This document shows, in pieces, positions 62,380 to 64,000 of a DNA stretch of 64,000 nucleotides; the first letter of the stretch is position 1, and each line of letters opens with the position of its first letter. The translations under genes were made by a program, and so were the position numbers. The notes under the pieces were generated by a model that was not told the DNA's origin, searched no databases, and saw nothing but the letters and a program-made list of their open reading frames with translations. Source of the stretch: Leptospiraceae bacterium (GTDB lineage Bacteria > Spirochaetota > Leptospiria > Leptospirales > Leptospiraceae); contig JACKPC010000001.1 in NCBI GenBank assembly GCA_024233835.1, forward strand, positions 1,984,001-2,048,000, in the 5' to 3' direction.

Positions 62380-62856
62380 ATGAAAAAAAGCTTAAAATTT
62401 ATCTCTACCCTTTTTCTTTTATTTCTTTTTGCTCTGAATGTTTCTGCAAAGGAATATAAGGATGATAAGGCCAGGATAAAATTATCCGTTCCGAATAATT
62501 GGAAAGTATCCGGTGATGAGGATAACCTCGAAATTTATTCTCCGGATGAATCTATTTTCATCATGTTTCATGTTTCGAAGAAGGGGAATATAGATGCAAC
62601 TCGTTCCGAGGTGAATACTATATTGAACAAAGTTTTAAAGAACAAAAAAACTACAAAGTCTTCCAAGGTTACTGTGAATGGTATGAAAGCTATTGAAGAA
62701 GAAGGTACCGGTGTGACAGAAGGAACTCCTGTAGAATGGAGTGTTGCTATTTTGCAGGCAAAACGTCCTGTTATGGTAATTTCTCTACTCGGACCCGGTT
62801 GGAAAAAGTGGGAATCGGCACTTAACGGTATTGCCAATAGCTTAAAAAGATATTAA
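62380..62856 (+). CDS. Small exported protein, PsbP-like fold possible
   Basis: 158 aa. A signal peptide ending NVSAKEY is followed by a compact alpha/beta domain: IKLSVPNNWKVSGDEDNLEIYSPDESIFIMFHV, then SKVTVNGMKAIEEEGTG, VEWSVAILQ, and a C-terminal helix ESALNGIANSLKRY. The order (strand, W-K, loops, then a terminal SIK-like helix) is typical of the PsbP/DUF1795 type of small exported proteins; function is unknown. AAGGAG precedes the ATG. It is monocistronic and followed by a 10-bp stem-loop. Confidence 0.75.
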   Translation: MKKSLKFISTLFLLFLFALNVSAKEYKDDKARIKLSVPNNWKVSGDEDNLEIYSPDESIFIMFHVSKKGNIDATRSEVNTILNKVLKNKKTTKSSKVTVNGMKAIEEEGTGVTEGTPVEWSVAILQAKRPVMVISLLGPGWKKWESALNGIANSLKRY

Positions 62857-62863
62857 TCAGCAT

Positions 62864-62897
62864 AAGAGCCTGTCTGAAAATGAAGCTACAGGCTCTT
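62864..62897 (+). terminator. Stem-loop after the 158-aa exported protein gene
   Basis: A 10-bp perfect stem AAGAGCCTGT / ACAGGCTCTT with a 14-base loop starts 8 bases after the stop. The U-run is weak, so termination is likely but not certain. Between here and 63043 I see no gene. Confidence 0.5.
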
Positions 62898-63043
62898 GCA
62901 GCTTGCTTTTCATTAATAGATAAACCTGTTTTAAGACACGCTGTAAGTTTTTTCCGGAGGTAAAGCTTACTGACTACCGGTGCTGAGTGAAGTTGAAGTA
63001 TAAATCGGGAGTAAAGGGAATTTGAGTGGATACCTCCGTACAT

Positions 63044-63079
63044 AAAAAAGGTGAAGCTTTTTGGCTTCACCTTTTTTTT
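63044..63079. terminator. Strong bidirectional terminator
   Basis: An 8-bp stem GGTGAAGC / GCTTCACC with loop TTTTTG is flanked by an A-run on the left and eight T on the right, so it can end transcripts from both directions. It lies 17 bases beyond the end of the convergent minus-strand hydrolase gene. Confidence 0.85.
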
Positions 63080-63095
63080 ATCGCTTAAGCGAATC

Positions 63096-63917
63096 TTATC
63101 TCCAACCATCGTTGGTGAGTTCGCTGTGGTTTTCATAAAGACCGGCAGAACCCACAGAAGGAGCTCTTGTATGTCCGGTAAATTGTTTGTAGGTTTTATT
63201 AGAACCAAAAGGCCATACACCTTCGTATTGAGTCAGAGAACTCTGGCATACACTTAAACCACCGGCAGTATTGTATCCACAGGAAGAGTGGTAAGCTACT
63301 GCATAGTCGTCTTCTCCCGGAAGGATAGCGGAAGCACCTGCCATTCCTTTATAACCCGGAACATGAGAAACGGTTACACCGGCAGTATCATTATGGTCAA
63401 AGGAAGAGCGAGCTGTATTTACAATCAAAGCTTTATCCATTGCATTACCGGCATAGCCAAAAGTTATACCATTTAGTGCACTGGCGAGTTCTGAACCACC
63501 GGACGCAGCAGCAAGAGCGGTAACTCCGGAAATTTTGTAACCTTTGCTCGCAGCACTACCACCTAATTTATCTAACCAGTATTCGGTTGCGTAGCAGCCG
63601 GCACTGTGACAGATGATTTTACAGGTGTCGGTTCCTTTACATCTTTGATTCATTACGGTTGTAAGGTTGGTCTGGGCTCTGGCAGTTCCATAGGTGCGGG
63701 GGTCTGTGGTTCCGTCATAACCTACGAAATACTTAGTTCCGCTCACTGTATTGGCAGAGGTACCCCAGTAACTATTTACATCTGTTGTACCGGTTCCGTT
63801 ATGGTTTTTGTCTGATTTTCCATGTACGAAGACATAAATGGTTCCGGCAGAGAGTGAACCTGCAAAAAATAATCCAAAAGCAAGAAGGCTTAGAAGTTTC
63901 AATTTGAGAGTTTTCAT
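63096..63917 (-). CDS. Exported alpha/beta-hydrolase (lipase/esterase-like)
   Basis: 273 aa with a signal peptide ending LSAGT. An oxyanion-type YVFVHGKSD precedes a helical region, then the nucleophile elbow ICHSAGC, where Ser of C-H-S-A-G replaces the usual G-x-S-x-G first Gly with Cys. PGEDDYAV (acid) and ENHSEL (His) complete a plausible triad. Several Cys may form disulfides in the periplasm. Proteins with similar VHG and HSAG motifs act on lipids or esters; the substrate is unknown. GAGAAAAGAAA precedes the ATG. Confidence 0.75.
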   Translation of the reverse strand: MKTLKLKLLSLLAFGLFFAGSLSAGTIYVFVHGKSDKNHNGTGTTDVNSYWGTSANTVSGTKYFVGYDGTTDPRTYGTARAQTNLTTVMNQRCKGTDTCKIICHSAGCYATEYWLDKLGGSAASKGYKISGVTALAAASGGSELASALNGITFGYAGNAMDKALIVNTARSSFDHNDTAGVTVSHVPGYKGMAGASAILPGEDDYAVAYHSSCGYNTAGGLSVCQSSLTQYEGVWPFGSNKTYKQFTGHTRAPSVGSAGLYENHSELTNDGWR

Positions 63918-64000
63918 TTTCTTTTCTCCGATTTAAATTTTTTAAATTTTTCTACAGGTTCTAAACTTCCCTGTTGATGATTTTAGCTTAGCATATCTTA

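Noticed and set aside
62822..63220. 132-codon minus-strand ORF spanning the strong terminator
   Set aside because: It crosses a rho-independent terminator and overlaps the hydrolase gene in another frame; no coding character.

Overview
The window is an AT-rich, gene-dense bacterial chromosome segment. Its content fits a free-living spirochaete of the Leptospira type. It has many short-signal lipoproteins with lax lipoboxes, a protein resembling a Leptospira-restricted family (9459-10550), a SpoIIE-type phosphatase with TPRs, a TatT-like TPR protein, an AAA/PD-(D/E)XK protein of a kind common in spirochaetes, and an aerobic cbb3 respiratory chain. The assignment is an inference from gene content; no rRNA is present to confirm it.

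Layout. 1-3716: edge of a rhomboid-like gene, an OmpA-type coiled-coil protein, then a minus-strand copper-handling operon (TauE/SafE-like, small exported protein, SCO, PCuAC). 3801-3876: initiator tRNA. 4022-14539: a long, tightly packed plus-strand run (GAF-GGDEF cyclase, two-domain aspartic-protease-like lipoprotein, MnmA, an ATP-grasp/FMN-dehydrogenase fusion, PilZ-like protein, pseudouridine synthase, DUF2723-type membrane protein, fatty acid hydroxylase). 15227-19976: a five-gene copper/diheme-cytochrome cluster containing an MbnP/MbnH pair, closed by a terminator. 20072-22918: TrmH, a class III aminotransferase and a kinase-like partner. 22928-27560: acyl-CoA ligase, acyltransferase and ThiC under a TPP riboswitch. 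27651-31407: a metzincin-type lipoprotein, a locus of tRNA-like RNAs placed downstream of a 263-aa protein on the minus strand, and an AAA ATPase/nuclease-fold protein. 31457-33063: purE-purK. 33068-44798: a metallo-beta-lactamase-fold protein, a lipoprotein and a minus-strand cluster with phosphatase sensor, substrate-binding/TPR protein, TonB-dependent receptor interrupted by an in-frame TGA, diheme oxidoreductase and a pentapeptide-repeat membrane protein. 44923-53593: assorted housekeeping and accessory genes (HEAT protein, response regulator, TatT-like protein, glycogen phosphorylase, phosphodiesterase, hemerythrin, flavin reductase). 53613-62088: tRNA-Asn, the complete ccoNOQPGHIS cluster and a Crp/Fnr regulator. 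62380-63917: two exported proteins.

How it fits together. Copper and heme recur: PCuAC, SCO and TauE/SafE-like proteins at the left end are typical copper-delivery factors for the CcoN oxidase at the right end, CcoI pumps copper for its assembly, and the MbnP/MbnH pair is a separate copper-linked system. The TonB receptor/diheme oxidoreductase cluster suggests a regulated outer-membrane metal or metal-complex uptake route.

Most worth a second look: (1) the 263-aa protein plus the array of aberrant tRNA-like RNAs at 28368-29541; (2) the in-frame TGA at 40528-40530 splitting a TonB-dependent receptor from its signal peptide; (3) the MbnP/MbnH cluster; (4) the ATP-grasp/FMN fusion. Two small genes, ccoQ and ccoS, were found by direct translation.
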